Source: Ignavibacteriota bacterium (GTDB lineage Bacteria; Bacteroidota; Ignavibacteria; UBA10030; UBA6906). From it: a stretch of 7,130 nucleotides of DNA. The translations under genes were made by a program, and so were the position numbers. Each line of letters starts with the position of its first letter. The stretch's first letter is position 1. The notes beneath the pieces were generated by a model. That model saw nothing but the letters and a program-made list of their open reading frames with translations. It was not told where the DNA came from and ran no database searches. Positions 1 through 6,972 of this stretch are shown piece by piece. The stretch covers positions 1 to 7,130 of the forward strand of contig JACQVJ010000182.1 in assembly GCA_016209805.1 (NCBI GenBank), read 5' to 3'.

Positions 1-1
1 C

Positions 2-994
2 AAACTCTACAGGAAGATCACCAAGCCGATTCTTCTGATCACCATTCTGGTTCTCGGGATAACACTGGTGCTTGGGGGCGAGGTGAAAGGTGCAACGAGA
101 TTCCTTCGTCTCGGCGGGTTCGGGTTTCAGCCATCCGAGTTTGCAAAGTATGCGCTCATCTTTCATCTGTGCACGCTGATTACGGATAAGAAGGAGAAGA
201 TCAAGGACTTCAAGCACGGGTTTGCCCCGATGATGCTGTGGATTGGACTGGTGACCGTGCTCGTTCTGTTGCAGCCAAACTTCAGCAACGGTGCGATGAT
301 TTTACTCATCGGTCTGCTCATGCTGTATGTTGGGCGCGCCCGGATCGCGCACATCGCATTAACGTTTTCGGTACTCTTGCCTGTTCTTGGCGCGTACATA
401 ATCAGTGCGCCTTACAGACTGAAACGCGTCACAGATTTCATCGAAATGCTTACGGGGTTCGTGCTCGGTCATGGTGTGGCAAATGGCAAGGTACATTACC
501 AGGTATTACAGGGTATCATCGGGTTTGGCAACGGTGGAATTCTCGGTGTGGGCCCGGGCGAAAGCCGTCAGCGGGATTTTTATCTTCCCGAGTCGTACGG
601 AGACTTTGTGTTCTCGATTGTCGGTGAGGAATACGGTTTGGTGGGAACGCTCTTCTTCATCCTCCTTTTCCTGTTGATCATGTCGCGAGGAATGAAGATT
701 GCAAAGAATGCCCGGGACGATTTTGGCCGTTCTCTTGCCGCAGGCATTGTTTGCTCGATTACTCTGTACGCGTTGATTAACGCAGGTGTCACGCTCGGCG
801 TTGTCCCGACGACGGGTTTGCCGATGCCGTTCGTGAGTTACGGAGGTTCGTCGATCCTTTTTTCATCAATTGCGATTGGCGTATTGCTGAACATCTCATC
901 GCAGACCGACATGCATCCGCGACTTGCGAGAACACCTGAAAGCGTTCGACCGGTCGATCCGATCCAAACCCCGGCCGTCGGAAAAGTATATTGA
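2..994 (+). CDS. ftsW: FtsW, septal peptidoglycan glycosyltransferase (SEDS family), 5' end missing
   Basis: The reading frame is open from the first bases of the window, so the 330 visible residues lack the true N-terminus. FtsW/RodA proteins usually run to roughly 380-410 residues, so about 50-70 are probably missing. FtsW is a polytopic inner-membrane enzyme that polymerises lipid II into glycan strands at the division septum with its partner class B PBP. Visible family signatures are the KGATRF...FQPSEFAK block (visible residues 29-49), the GFGNGGILGVGPGES loop before the LPES motif, the PESYGDF motif with the presumed catalytic Asp at visible residue 201, and the C-terminal GLPMPFVSYGGSS signature. 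Several hydrophobic spans surround these. The common His-Thr before the Asp is replaced by Tyr-Gly, probably a lineage trait. An internal ATG at 68 is not the real start, because family-like sequence continues upstream. RodA is the alternative, but the neighbours murG and ftsQAZ favour FtsW. Confidence 0.95.
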   Translation, partial: KLYRKITKPILLITILVLGITLVLGGEVKGATRFLRLGGFGFQPSEFAKYALIFHLCTLITDKKEKIKDFKHGFAPMMLWIGLVTVLVLLQPNFSNGAMILLIGLLMLYVGRARIAHIALTFSVLLPVLGAYIISAPYRLKRVTDFIEMLTGFVLGHGVANGKVHYQVLQGIIGFGNGGILGVGPGESRQRDFYLPESYGDFVFSIVGEEYGLVGTLFFILLFLLIMSRGMKIAKNARDDFGRSLAAGIVCSITLYALINAGVTLGVVPTTGLPMPFVSYGGSSILFSSIAIGVLLNISSQTDMHPRLARTPESVRPVDPIQTPAVGKVY

Positions 995-1000
995 GCCAAT

Positions 1001-2095
1001 GTGCAGGGAAATTCACTCAAGATATTGTTTGCGGGAGGAGGAACAGGAGGACATCTCTTCCCCGGGATTGCCATAGCCGATGAGATCAGAACAGCTCGTC
1101 CCAACGCGGAGATTCTCTTTGCTGGCACAAAGGACAGGATCGAGGCACGTGTCGTTCCTGAGCGCGGCTACGAGTTCATGCCGATTTGGATCAGCGGGTT
1201 CAAAAGAAAATCCGTTCTCGGCAACATTCTACTTCCGTTGAAAGTGATGGTTGCTGTCTTGCAGTCATATAGGATGATCCGGAAGTTCAACCCTGACGTC
1301 GTTGTCGGGACCGGGGGATATGTGTGCGGACCCGTGGTATTCGCGGCATCGCTGCGCGGTGTGCCGACGCTGATCCAGGAGCAAAACAGTTTTCCGGGGA
1401 TTACAACGCGACTCCTCGCATCCCGAGTTGACGAAGTCCACGTAACGTTCAGCGCAACACAGCGCTACTTGAAGCGAACAGACAACGTGAAAGTCAGCGG
1501 CAATCCAACACGCTCTGCACTGGGAACCGTAACACGATCGGAAAGCACAGGGTATTTTCATCTCGACGCAACGTTGAAGACCCTTCTCGTGTTTGGTGGT
1601 AGTCTTGGGGCAAGCTCGATCAACAGCGCGGTTGAGAGAGTTATTGATCGACTGAAAGCCCTCAGTCTGCAGATCATCTGGCAAACGGGAGAAGCGGACT
1701 ATGAGCGATTGCGGAGTCATGAGAGCCAGCAGATCAAAATATACAAGTTCATCGACAGAATGGAGAATGCTTATGCCGCATGCGATCTTGCGCTCTGTCG
1801 TGCCGGGGCGACTACCGTGGCGGAGTTGATGCGTGCCGCGGTTCCGGCGGTGCTTGTCCCGTATCCGTTTGCTGCTGCCGATCATCAGACGGAGAATGCG
1901 CGCTCGCTTGTTGAAAATGGTGCAGCCGTGTTGGTGAAAGACAATCAACTGAATGCACTACTGCTTCCTACACTGAGTCAATTGCTGGATGATCCATCCC
2001 GTTTGAAGGCTATGTCGGAACGCGCACACTCGCTGGCGAGGCCCGATGCCGCGGCAACGCTCGCCCGCGCAGTGCTACGACTCGCAAAGGGATAG
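1001..2095 (+). CDS. murG: MurG, UDP-GlcNAc:lipid I N-acetylglucosaminyltransferase
   Basis: MurG transfers GlcNAc from UDP-GlcNAc to lipid I on the cytoplasmic face of the inner membrane, giving lipid II, the substrate of FtsW. The product has 364 residues, close to the usual 350-370, with a two-domain GT-B (family GT28) layout. The N-terminal domain carries the glycine loop GGGTGGH (residues 12-18), the GTGGYVCGP motif (103-111) and EQN (127-129). The C-terminal donor domain carries GGSLGA (199-204), CRAGATTVAE (266-275, with the Glu that contacts the ribose of UDP-GlcNAc) and a PYPFAAADHQTENA segment (287-300). The start is GTG, 6 nt after the ftsW stop. It is chosen because the glycine loop begins only about 11 residues later and no better start exists. 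No convincing Shine-Dalgarno sequence lies at the normal distance, so translation probably depends on coupling to ftsW. All expected motifs are intact. Confidence 0.97.
   Translation: MQGNSLKILFAGGGTGGHLFPGIAIADEIRTARPNAEILFAGTKDRIEARVVPERGYEFMPIWISGFKRKSVLGNILLPLKVMVAVLQSYRMIRKFNPDVVVGTGGYVCGPVVFAASLRGVPTLIQEQNSFPGITTRLLASRVDEVHVTFSATQRYLKRTDNVKVSGNPTRSALGTVTRSESTGYFHLDATLKTLLVFGGSLGASSINSAVERVIDRLKALSLQIIWQTGEADYERLRSHESQQIKIYKFIDRMENAYAACDLALCRAGATTVAELMRAAVPAVLVPYPFAAADHQTENARSLVENGAAVLVKDNQLNALLLPTLSQLLDDPSRLKAMSERAHSLARPDAAATLARAVLRLAKG
2086..2091 (+). promoter_or_regulatory. Shine-Dalgarno site for the PH-like membrane protein
   Basis: AAAGGG lies inside the last codons of murG, 5 nt before the ATG at 2097. 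It decides the start of the small membrane protein: an upstream in-frame ATG at 2046 lies deep in murG, has no such site, and would add 17 residues unlike a membrane protein N-terminus. Confidence 0.6.
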
Positions 2096-2096
2096 T

Positions 2097-2603
2097 ATGG
2101 AAGAGAAGGAAAAGGCATTCAAATACAAACTCGACTTTTATTACCAATCGGCTCTGATCTATCTGGTGACGTTGATTCTCTACGTTGTGATCAGGGGGAA
2201 TCTGGTGGAGAAAAGGTTTGAATACGTGCTGGACGATCCCCTGCTGTACGTGATCGTCTTCTTTGTGATGGTGTCGTTCATAACTCTCGGCCTGAACTAC
2301 ATCAGGAACCGACGGCTTATTGTTCAGGGAGACACCATTGTTTTCAAGAACAAATTCCACGAACGACGCGTCGACGCGAAGGACATCGAGTGGATCTATG
2401 TGGGCCGCGAAACGCGTGTGCAAACGAGCGGGCGCTTTCAGGTGATTGTATTCAAGCTCCGGAAGAAGAGGAGGCTGTTCCGCATCAGGGTGGGCCGGTA
2501 CGAAAAAGAGAAGGAGCTCATTCAGGAAATAAACAGGATCGCGGCGCATCTCCCCAAGCGAAAGCACCCCCGATGGCGGCGGCCGCGGATCACGGACAGA
2601 TGA
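2097..2603 (+). CDS. Uncharacterised two-helix membrane protein with a PH-like domain
   Basis: I do not recognise a named gene here. The 168-residue product has a short charged N-terminus (MEEKEKAFKYK), two hydrophobic stretches at about residues 18-32 and 49-66, and then a soluble part of roughly 95 residues. That part alternates short hydrophobic strands (RRLIVQGDTIVFKN, KDIEWIYVG, FQVIVFKLRKK, RRLFRIRVG) and ends in a charged helix (about 135-151). This is the pattern of bacterial PH domains (bPH/DUF304-type) found behind paired transmembrane helices. The last 15 or so residues are rich in Arg, Lys and Pro. Hydrophobic periodicity, an AAAGGG ribosome site and tight packing (1 nt after murG, 1 nt before murC) support it as a real gene. 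The location suggests a role near the inner membrane in envelope synthesis or division, but that is inference from position only. The PH-like assignment is structural guesswork from the pattern. Confidence 0.85.
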   Translation: MEEKEKAFKYKLDFYYQSALIYLVTLILYVVIRGNLVEKRFEYVLDDPLLYVIVFFVMVSFITLGLNYIRNRRLIVQGDTIVFKNKFHERRVDAKDIEWIYVGRETRVQTSGRFQVIVFKLRKKRRLFRIRVGRYEKEKELIQEINRIAAHLPKRKHPRWRRPRITDR

Positions 2604-2604
2604 C

Positions 2605-3984
2605 ATGTTCTCATCAATCAGAAAATTACACTTTGTGGGGATTGGTGGAATCGGGATGAGCGGCATCGCGGAAATTCTTCTCGATCAGGGCTTCGCCGTT
2701 ACCGGTTCGGACAAATCCGGAAGTGAAGATATCGAGCGCCTCAAGTCCATGGGAGCAAAAATCTTTATCGAGCACAATGCGAAACACGTTGACGCGGACG
2801 TTGATGTCCTTGTGTATTCCTCTGCTGTGCCGCCCGATAATCCTGAGATTGAGGAGGCGCAGAGACGGAAAATTCCTGTGATCCGCCGGGCGGAGATGCT
2901 GGCCGAAGTAATGCGCCTGAAGTACGGCATCGGTATTGCAGGAACGCATGGCAAGACCACCACCACGTCGATGATCAGTCTCGTGCTGATGGAGGGAGGG
3001 ATCGACCCCACCGTAATTGTGGGGGGACGATTGCACGGTCTCGCCGGCTCGAATGCCCGACTTGGGAAGGGAGACTTTATTGTCGTGGAAGCGGATGAGT
3101 TCGACCGGTCGTTCCTCTCCATCACACCAACGATCGCAGTGATGACCACACTCGAAACGGATCATCTCGATTGCTATCGAGACCTTGAGGACATCAAGTC
3201 GGCGTTCATTCAGTTTGCGGGGAAGGTTCCGTTCTACGGCTTCGTGGTCCTTTGCCTTGATGAGCCCGCGCTTCAAGATATCATGCCAAAGATCAAGAAG
3301 AAGATCATCACATACGGATTGACTGCTCAGGCAGATCTGCAGGCGGTTGATATCATCCACAATCAGGGTACGACAAGCTTCCTCGTGATTCAGGATGGAC
3401 AGGAGAAAGGAAGGATCGAGCTACAGATTCCCGGCAGGCACAATGTACAGAATGCCCTTGCCGCGATTGCGGTTGGCCTGCAGCTGAACGTTCCGTTTGA
3501 AAGTGTGAAAGCTGGGATCGAAAAATTTACCGGTGTATTCCGCCGGTGGGAAGTCAAGGCTGATATTGGAGGCATGATGGTGGTGGACGATTATGCACAC
3601 CATCCAACAGAAATCAAGGCGACGCTTGGCGGTGTGAAGGCAGGCTGGCGGCGCCGTGTTGTGTGCGTCTTTCAACCACATCTCTATTCCCGTACCCGCG
3701 ATTTCTATGAGGAGTTTGGCCGGGCGTTTTTCAATGCCGATGTCCTCGTGCTGACAGATGTCTATCCTGCACGAGAGGAACCGATCCAGGGAATCACAGG
3801 CGAGCTGATAGCGAATACGGCGATGGAGCTTGGCCACAAGCAGGTGCACTATATTGCCGACAAGAAACAGGTGCCTGATTTTCTCATGAAGATCAAGAAG
3901 AAAGGAGACATCATCATCACGATGGGAGCCGGGGACATTTGGAGGTACGGGGAAGAGTTTATTAAGAGGTTGAAGGCTCAGTAA
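2605..3984 (+). CDS. murC: MurC, UDP-N-acetylmuramate--L-alanine ligase
   Basis: MurC is a cytoplasmic ATP-dependent ligase that joins L-Ala to UDP-MurNAc, the first step in building the stem peptide. The product has 459 residues, normal for the family, with the three Mur ligase domains. The N-terminal UDP-binding Rossmann-like domain carries GIGGIGMSG (12-20). The central ATPase domain has the P-loop GTHGKTTTT (113-121, Lys117), EADEFDRSF (162-170) and ETDHLD (184-189). The C-terminal domain has FRRW, then DDYAHHPTE (328-336), QPHLYSRT (357-364) and GAGDIW (441-446). The His-His-Pro-Thr-Glu form and the N-terminal glycine motif distinguish MurC from MurD, MurE and MurF; Mpl is less likely given the dcw context and the length. 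The start ATG is 1 nt after the preceding stop, with only a weak GGA upstream, so coupling is likely. All catalytic motifs look intact. Confidence 0.97.
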   Translation: MFSSIRKLHFVGIGGIGMSGIAEILLDQGFAVTGSDKSGSEDIERLKSMGAKIFIEHNAKHVDADVDVLVYSSAVPPDNPEIEEAQRRKIPVIRRAEMLAEVMRLKYGIGIAGTHGKTTTTSMISLVLMEGGIDPTVIVGGRLHGLAGSNARLGKGDFIVVEADEFDRSFLSITPTIAVMTTLETDHLDCYRDLEDIKSAFIQFAGKVPFYGFVVLCLDEPALQDIMPKIKKKIITYGLTAQADLQAVDIIHNQGTTSFLVIQDGQEKGRIELQIPGRHNVQNALAAIAVGLQLNVPFESVKAGIEKFTGVFRRWEVKADIGGMMVVDDYAHHPTEIKATLGGVKAGWRRRVVCVFQPHLYSRTRDFYEEFGRAFFNADVLVLTDVYPAREEPIQGITGELIANTAMELGHKQVHYIADKKQVPDFLMKIKKKGDIIITMGAGDIWRYGEEFIKRLKAQ

Positions 3985-3988
3985 AGCC

Positions 3989-4885
3989 ATGCTTTCAATA
4001 AGCGAGATACAGCGGTTCTTCAAAGGAAAGATCAATCTCAGTGAGGCATTGGGGAGATATTCGTTGCTCAAGATCGGCGGCCCCGCGGATTACTTCTTTG
4101 AGCCAGTCTCAAAAGAGGACGCGACCAAGCTGTTCTGTTACCTTCGTAACCACGCGATTCCCTTCATCATTGTCTCAAGTGGGAGCAACATGTTCGTGAG
4201 TGATGCGGGATACCGGGGTGCTGCCGTTAGTCTCGAACGAGGTCTTGCACACCTGCAAACGATCGGGGAGCTGGTGGTTGCTGAAGGAGGTGTTCGTATC
4301 GCGCAACTTGTCGATTACTGCATTCAGCATTCCCTTCAGGGGACGGAGATGCTTGCAGGCTTTCCAGGTTCAATAGGAGGGGACGTGGCAACACGCGCAG
4401 GCATTTTCATCGATGAACTGTCAGAACACATGGTTGAGGCGGAGGTCTTGCGGGACAACAAGACAGTGAGAATCAGTGGCGGGGAAATTCAGTCAGATAG
4501 CGATTTCGTGCTGAATGCGAGCTTCAGCTTTCCACGCGGCGATAAGGAAGATCTTACACGCAGGAGGCGCGAGTTTCTGTTGAGACGGAATGCTGAACGC
4601 CCTTTGAATGTCCCCAATGCAGGTGCTCTGTTCAAAAACCCATCCGGAGATCTTGCCGCCAACCTTATTGAACGGGCGGGGCTCAAGGGCCATAAATGTG
4701 GGGGAGCCATGATTTCAGAGCAACACCCAAATCATGTGGTCAACACAGGCGGTGCCAGAGCAACCGACGTACTTGCGCTGATTAAAGTGGTTCAACATGC
4801 AGTGAAGAAGCAATTCCATATCTCCCTCGAATTGGAACTTCGGCCCGTTGGATTCGACCATCAAGTCCTTGCCGAGGTGGCGTAA
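3989..4885 (+). CDS. murB: MurB-like FAD-dependent protein (UDP-N-acetylenolpyruvoylglucosamine reductase family), active site altered
   Basis: The 298-residue product has the length and layout of a type II MurB, the NADPH- and FAD-dependent enzyme that reduces UDP-GlcNAc-enolpyruvate to UDP-MurNAc. Seen in order: LLKIGGPADYF (26-36), SGSNMFVSDAGYRG (64-77), GFPGSIGGD (124-132), NAGALFKNPSG (210-220), a GLKGHKCGGAMISEQHPNHVVNTGGA block and the C-terminal ELELR (281-285), whose Glu283 matches the conserved catalytic Glu. Three things are odd. The Ser of the NAGS-F-KNP motif, the proton donor in characterised MurB (Ser229 in E. coli), is Ala213. The conserved F-x-YR-x-S segment that should follow about residue 168 is absent, as if 8-14 residues were deleted. 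The loop normally reading GGA...MNAGA reads GGDVATRAGIF. The frame is intact, so it is not an obvious pseudogene. It may be inactive, use different chemistry, or be a binding or regulatory paralogue. The start ATG is 4 nt after murC. Confidence 0.85.
   Translation: MLSISEIQRFFKGKINLSEALGRYSLLKIGGPADYFFEPVSKEDATKLFCYLRNHAIPFIIVSSGSNMFVSDAGYRGAAVSLERGLAHLQTIGELVVAEGGVRIAQLVDYCIQHSLQGTEMLAGFPGSIGGDVATRAGIFIDELSEHMVEAEVLRDNKTVRISGGEIQSDSDFVLNASFSFPRGDKEDLTRRRREFLLRRNAERPLNVPNAGALFKNPSGDLAANLIERAGLKGHKCGGAMISEQHPNHVVNTGGARATDVLALIKVVQHAVKKQFHISLELELRPVGFDHQVLAEVA
4874..4880 (+). promoter_or_regulatory. Shine-Dalgarno site for ftsQ
   Basis: GAGGTGG sits inside the last codons of the murB-like gene, 5 nt before the GTG at 4886. 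It supports GTG as the ftsQ start. The GTG follows the TAA stop of the upstream gene with no gap, so termination-reinitiation is likely. Confidence 0.7.
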
Positions 4886-5716
4886 GTGGAAGAAGACACA
4901 GAGAAGAAAAAGAGCGCCAAGCCAGCCTTCGTGCTGACGGTCCTTCTCGTGCTTTCAGTCGGGAGTATCGGCGTGCTTGCACATTCTTGGAAGAACGATC
5001 TCGTGGTTCAGGACATCCGGGTCGACGGGAACAGCATTGTCGGCTCAGCCGAGATCATCGCACGTGCCGCGATTGCGAAAGGTGAGATCCTTTTCGAGGT
5101 TGATCTCTACGCGGTACAGAAACGTGTGCTTGAAAACCATTTCATACGCAATGCGACCGTGCGGCGCGACATACCGGACAGGGTCGCCATCATTATTGAA
5201 GAACGCGTCCCCATTGCGGCGCTTGTCCTTGACAATGTGCACTACATCGATGGCGAGGGGGTCGTTCTGCCGCCTGTTCATTCCCGAAGTATCTTTGATG
5301 TGCCGGTGATTTCGGGCGTGTTGTCCGCTGAGCATGTTGTACCCGGGAGGAAGACGACAGACACAACCATGCAAGAGGCATTAAACATTCTTATCGTAGC
5401 GAGAGAGATTGACGATCTGGTGTTCCGTCAAATCTCGGAGGTGCGTGTTGCCGGGGAGCGCGACATCATTCTCTACACTGCCGAACACGGCATTCCCGTT
5501 CTGTTCGGGCACGGCAACACCGGTCCGAAACTTCTTAAGTTTGCCAGCTTCTGGAGGAACATCGTAGTGCATCAGGGCGCCCAGGATCTGCAGTACATCG
5601 ATCTTCGGTTCGAGGACCAGGTAGTCGTTTGTCGGTTTCGAGAGAACCAGAGGGTGCAGAGCACAGACCGTCCGCGCCAGAAGGATCCATTCTCACAAGA
5701 GGAGTACCATGGATAA
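4886..5716 (+). CDS. ftsQ: FtsQ, bitopic division protein with a POTRA domain
   Basis: FtsQ links the cytoplasmic ring to the periplasmic septal synthesis machinery (FtsB/FtsL, FtsW/FtsI). The 276-residue product has a short charged cytoplasmic tail (EEDTEKKKSAK), one transmembrane segment at about residues 14-32, and a POTRA domain at about 40-108. The POTRA runs from VQDIRVDGN (41-49), through a helix and a GEILFEVDL segment, to the RDIPDRVAIIIEERVPIA strand. The FtsQ beta domain follows (DNVHYIDGEGVVLPP and onward), ending with strands such as LQYIDLRFEDQVVV and a polar tail. Topology, the IDGEG motif and position before ftsA identify it; overall similarity among FtsQ proteins is always low. 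The start is GTG directly abutting the previous stop, backed by GAGGTGG. The 3' end overlaps the ftsA start by 8 nt and also encodes the ftsA ribosome site. Confidence 0.94.
   Translation: MEEDTEKKKSAKPAFVLTVLLVLSVGSIGVLAHSWKNDLVVQDIRVDGNSIVGSAEIIARAAIAKGEILFEVDLYAVQKRVLENHFIRNATVRRDIPDRVAIIIEERVPIAALVLDNVHYIDGEGVVLPPVHSRSIFDVPVISGVLSAEHVVPGRKTTDTTMQEALNILIVAREIDDLVFRQISEVRVAGERDIILYTAEHGIPVLFGHGNTGPKLLKFASFWRNIVVHQGAQDLQYIDLRFEDQVVVCRFRENQRVQSTDRPRQKDPFSQEEYHG
5698..5704 (+). promoter_or_regulatory. Strong Shine-Dalgarno site for ftsA
   Basis: AGAGGAG lies in the 3' end of ftsQ, 4 nt before the ftsA ATG at 5709. It fixes the ftsA start at the ATG that overlaps the ftsQ stop region and implies translational coupling of the two genes. 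Confidence 0.75.
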
Positions 5717-6944
5717 CACTATTGTAGGTCTTGATATCGGCACAACGAAAATCTGCGCGGTCGTTGCAAGTACCGATGAGAACAACAGGATCAACATTCT
5801 CGGGGTTGGCCGCAGCTCCTCCGACGGGATGATGCGAGGGGTGGTGACGCATATAGAGAAGACCATCCGCTCCATCAAGAATGCTGTGGCAGAGGCACAA
5901 GCGCAATCCGGAGTAGCTATCAAGTCGGTGATTGTTGGGATTGCTGGCGATCATATCCAGAGCTTCCAAAGCAGAGGCGTCATCGGCATTAGCGGAGCGG
6001 ACCACGAAGTCACCCAGGCGGACATCGATCGCCTGATCGAAGACACCAAGAAGATCGCCCTTCCCTCGGATCGGAAGATCATCCATGTCATTCCACAAGA
6101 GTTCATCATTGACGGTCAGGATGGTGTGTACGATCCACTCGGCATGGCCGGTGTTCGCATGGAGGCGAACGTCCACATCATTACCGGTCTTGTCAGTGCC
6201 TCGCAGAATATCTATACCTGCGTTCAGCGTGCAGATCTTGATGTGAGTGATCTGGTACTCGAGCCACTCGCATCAAGCTATGCGGTACTCGATGATGATG
6301 AAAAAGAAGTTGGCGTAGCATTGCTGGATGTCGGCGGAGGGACGACCGACCTTGCTGTCTTCGAAGAGCGCACGATCCGTCACACCGCGGTAATCGGCAT
6401 AGCCGGAAGGAAAGTGACCGACGATATACGCAAAGGCCTTGGCATCTTGAACGAGCAAGCGGAAAAGTTGAAAAAGGAACAGGGCTTCGCGTATCTCCCG
6501 GCCGTGGCGGACGACAGTCCTATTATTCTCCCTGGAGTTGGTGGCCGACCGCCGATTGAGATTGACAAGAGTCTTCTTGCACGCATTATTCAGCCGAGGA
6601 TGGAAGAGATATTTGAAATCGCGGCGTTGGAAATCAAGCGATCGGGATACTCCAAGCATCTCTCTGCAGGGGTTGTGCTGACAGGCGGGGGCTCGCTCAT
6701 CAAAGGGACGGCCGATCTCGCGCGAGAAGTCCTTTGCATGCCGGTCAAGATTGGAGTGCCCGCGGGATTCTCAGCAGGTCTTGTTCGTGAGATCGAGAAT
6801 CCCGCGTATGCCACCGCGGTTGGTCTTGTATACTATGGTATCAAGAATCAGGACAAGGCGGCGATCAAATCCAGCACGAAGAGGGGGAGGAACAAGTTCC
6901 TCAGCATCTTGGCGAGAATGCAAGAATGGTTTGACGAATTGTAA
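5709..6944 (+). CDS. ftsA: FtsA, actin-like membrane anchor of FtsZ
   Basis: FtsA is an actin-fold ATPase that polymerises on the inner membrane, binds the FtsZ C-terminal tail and recruits later division proteins. The 411-residue product is normal for the family (about 400-430). Phosphate 1 motif GLDIGTTK is at residues 7-14 with Asp9. The FtsA-specific 1C subdomain follows at about 80-165 (from GIAGDHIQSF to the VHIITG strand, including the HVIPQEF segment). Phosphate 2, DVGGGTTD, is at 207-214, and the adenosine motif TGGGSLIKG at 325-333. A basic linker (KSSTKRGRNK) leads to a terminal amphipathic helix at about 395-411 containing KFLSILARMQEWFDEL, the usual membrane-targeting sequence. 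MreB and PilM are ruled out by the 1C subdomain, the C-terminal helix and adjacency to ftsQ and ftsZ. The start overlaps the end of ftsQ by 8 nt. Nothing is missing. Confidence 0.97.
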   Translation: MDNTIVGLDIGTTKICAVVASTDENNRINILGVGRSSSDGMMRGVVTHIEKTIRSIKNAVAEAQAQSGVAIKSVIVGIAGDHIQSFQSRGVIGISGADHEVTQADIDRLIEDTKKIALPSDRKIIHVIPQEFIIDGQDGVYDPLGMAGVRMEANVHIITGLVSASQNIYTCVQRADLDVSDLVLEPLASSYAVLDDDEKEVGVALLDVGGGTTDLAVFEERTIRHTAVIGIAGRKVTDDIRKGLGILNEQAEKLKKEQGFAYLPAVADDSPIILPGVGGRPPIEIDKSLLARIIQPRMEEIFEIAALEIKRSGYSKHLSAGVVLTGGGSLIKGTADLAREVLCMPVKIGVPAGFSAGLVREIENPAYATAVGLVYYGIKNQDKAAIKSSTKRGRNKFLSILARMQEWFDEL

Positions 6945-6972
6945 TCGGGCAAAAACACAAGGAACACACACG

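Noticed and set aside
1032..1053. GGA-rich repeated stretch resembling tandem ribosome sites or a microsatellite
   Set aside because: It simply encodes the glycine loop (GGGTGG) of MurG with Gly codons ending in A; no start codon follows at a useful distance.
1265..1948. Minus-strand frame of 227 codons opposite murG
   Set aside because: Cys/His/Arg-rich composition typical of antisense translation of a conserved gene; murG is complete on the + strand.
2010..2666. Minus-strand frame of 218 codons opposite the small membrane protein gene, which might compete with it
   Set aside because: The + strand product has clear membrane helices, a ribosome site and perfect operon spacing. The minus product is Pro/His-rich and crosses three gene boundaries.
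2626..3360. Long open frame (244 codons) on the minus strand opposite murC
   Set aside because: It lies wholly antisense to an intact, motif-complete murC, its translation shows no recognisable domain, and it has no ribosome site or neighbours of its own. It is a shadow frame.
3287..3903. Near-identical AAGATCAAGAAGAA segments at both ends of this interval in murC, looking like a direct repeat
   Set aside because: Both encode KIKKK in Lys-rich surface positions of MurC; the similarity is short and explained by codon use, not duplication.
3421..4071. Minus-strand frame of 216 codons across the murC-murB junction
   Set aside because: It runs through the conserved C-terminal domain of murC in reverse and has no recognisable domain.
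4484..4507. Possible frameshift explaining the missing Tyr-Arg segment in the MurB-like gene
   Set aside because: The frame stays the same before and after the site and family-like sequence resumes directly (FVLNASF), so this is an in-frame absence, not a frameshift. A precise in-frame assembly deletion cannot be excluded from sequence alone.
5535..6176. Minus-strand frame of 213 codons across the ftsQ-ftsA junction
   Set aside because: Antisense to two well-supported genes; no coherent domain or start signal.
6931..6959. TTGACG near the end of ftsA as a -35 element for ftsZ
   Set aside because: No acceptable -10 hexamer lies 16-18 nt downstream (the position holds an A/C-rich run), and the bases are ordinary ftsA codons.
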